Below, piece by piece: positions 4,532-5,246 of a DNA stretch of 5,246 bases (position 1 is the stretch's first letter; the number at the start of each line of letters is the position of its first letter). Source of the stretch: Spirochaetaceae bacterium (GTDB lineage Bacteria; Spirochaetota; Spirochaetia; Treponematales; Breznakiellaceae). The position numbers and the translations under genes were made by a program. The stretch spans positions 1-5,246 of the forward strand of contig JAIRSQ010000098.1 in assembly GCA_031255395.1 (NCBI GenBank). Direction: 5' to 3'. The notes below the pieces were generated by a model. The model saw only the letters and a list, made by a program, of their open reading frames with translations. It had not been told where the DNA came from and did not search any database.

Positions 4532-5246
4532 TCAAAAGCCCGTCTCCATCGGAAACGGCAACACGCCGTCTATCGTTTTGCGTCCGGCAAGAGCCATTAT
4601 AAGGCGGTCAAGGCCGAGCGCCACGCCTGAACAGCGCGGGAAAGGCCGCGTTTCCCCGTCCGGCGACCGCGCGGGCTGGAATATCTTCCAGTAATCTTTG
4701 TCAACGGCGTGAAGTCCGGCGGAGCGGAGTTCCTTTTCCCGTTGTTCCGACAAAAAAAACTTCCGCACCTGTTCAGCGTCCGTTTCCTCCGAATAGCAGT
4801 TTGCAAGCTCTATGCCGCGAACGTACAGTTCCCAGCGCTGCCTTGTCAGCCCGCCGTCGCCGTTCAGCAGCGCAAGGCACGGCACGGCGGCCGGGTAGTC
4901 GAGCAGCGCGACCGGCCTTTCCTTAGGCAGCGCGGGCTCAATCTTATGAATGAATATCAGGTTGTAAACCTCGCCGTCATCGTCATTTTCCTCGACGTCA
5001 AGGCCGAGCCGCCTGGCCTCGTCCGCCAGCGTCCCGTTTTCAAGTTTTTCCGTCAGGCTGAAACCCGCGATACGCAAAAACGCCTCGTCCATAGTCCAGC
5101 GTTCAAAGGGCGGCGACAGCGACGATGCCTCGCCGCCCTTGTCCGCGACAAGGGCGGCAAACAGTTCTTCCGTTATGTCTAGCGAGCGGATGTAATCCGC
5201 GTCCATCGTGTAGTATTCCAGCATCGTAAATTCCGGGCTGTGCGCC
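4532..5246 (-). CDS. epmA: EF-P (R)-beta-lysine ligase EpmA/GenX, 5' end cut by window
   Basis: The C-terminal 237 residues or so of a class II lysyl-tRNA synthetase paralogue (EpmA, also PoxA/YjeA/GenX). In the family this enzyme activates (R)-beta-lysine with ATP and joins it to a conserved lysine of elongation factor P, helping ribosomes through proline stretches. The frame stays open past ATG 5222-5224 to the edge, reading AHSPEFTMLEYY, which is class II motif 2, so that ATG is internal. Later come RGIELANCYSEETD and the motif 3 sequence CSGVALGLDRL (about 4598-4630). Its GVALG, rather than the GxGxG of true LysRS, marks the EpmA branch. Judged by E. coli EpmA (325 residues), about 90-100 N-terminal residues lie outside. 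The expected glycine after IELAN is a cysteine here. Followed after 13 bp by the MFS gene. EF-P and EpmB are not in the window. Confidence 0.9.
   Translation of the reverse strand, partial: AHSPEFTMLEYYTMDADYIRSLDITEELFAALVADKGGEASSLSPPFERWTMDEAFLRIAGFSLTEKLENGTLADEARRLGLDVEENDDDGEVYNLIFIHKIEPALPKERPVALLDYPAAVPCLALLNGDGGLTRQRWELYVRGIELANCYSEETDAEQVRKFFLSEQREKELRSAGLHAVDKDYWKIFQPARSPDGETRPFPRCSGVALGLDRLIMALAGRKTIDGVLPFPMETGF
5106..5158 (-). repeat. Three-arm inverted repeat allowing two exclusive hairpins inside epmA
   Basis: GCCGCCCTTGTC (5132-5143) and GACAAGGGCGGC (5147-5158) form a perfect 12-bp stem with a 3-base loop. A further arm, AAGGGCGGCGA (5106-5116), is the exact reverse complement of TCGCCGCCCTT (5130-5140), giving an 11-bp stem with a 13-base loop. 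Both stems use the middle segment, so only one can form at a time. The arms encode AALV, DKGGE and SPPF in different codon registers. The complementarity is directly visible; a regulatory role is not shown. Confidence 0.85.

Overview
This is a bacterial chromosomal window carrying six protein-coding genes: five complete and one cut by the right edge. One gene lies on the + strand at the left (rhomboid protease). The other five lie on the - strand and read right to left: epmA (partial), an MFS transporter, yggS, a short membrane protein of unknown function, and an RluD-type pseudouridine synthase. No tRNA, rRNA, CRISPR array, transposase or phage gene is visible. The lineage cannot be fixed from the sequence. 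The gene set, the rhomboid subtype and the dispersed GTCATTGCGAG palindromic repeat would fit a Spirochaetota (treponeme-like) genome, but this is a low-confidence impression. Shine-Dalgarno sites are normally used. Start codons are relaxed: two genes start with GTG and one with TTG.

Layout. 1-643: rhomboid gene, clearly poorer in G+C (43% counted over 61-600) than the rest (59% over two sampled MFS blocks). 644-941: convergent intergenic stretch with no gene, holding a small hairpin, a REP/MITE-like inverted repeat and a second stem. 942-3120: a compact - strand cluster, yggS, membrane protein, rluD, joined by a 4-bp GTGA overlap and a 17-bp gap. 3121-3309: intergenic region with a candidate extended -10 promoter for yggS, two direct repeats beside it, and debris of dispersed repeats. 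3310-5246: epmA and the MFS gene, separated by 13 bp and probably co-transcribed.

How the genes fit together. RluD (rRNA pseudouridylation) and EpmA (modification of elongation factor P) both act on the translation machinery. YggS is a PLP-homeostasis protein. The MFS protein looks like a drug/proton antiporter. The rhomboid stands apart by strand and composition.

I do not see an obvious new defence or mobile system. The most unusual signals are structural. Three perfect, short-loop inverted repeats of 10-12 bp lie inside coding sequence (two in rluD, one in epmA), where chance predicts far fewer than one. The epmA one has a third complementary arm, so two mutually exclusive hairpins are possible. 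The region before yggS combines a TGnTACAAT box placed for a leaderless start with a pair of 16-bp direct repeats 25 bp apart.
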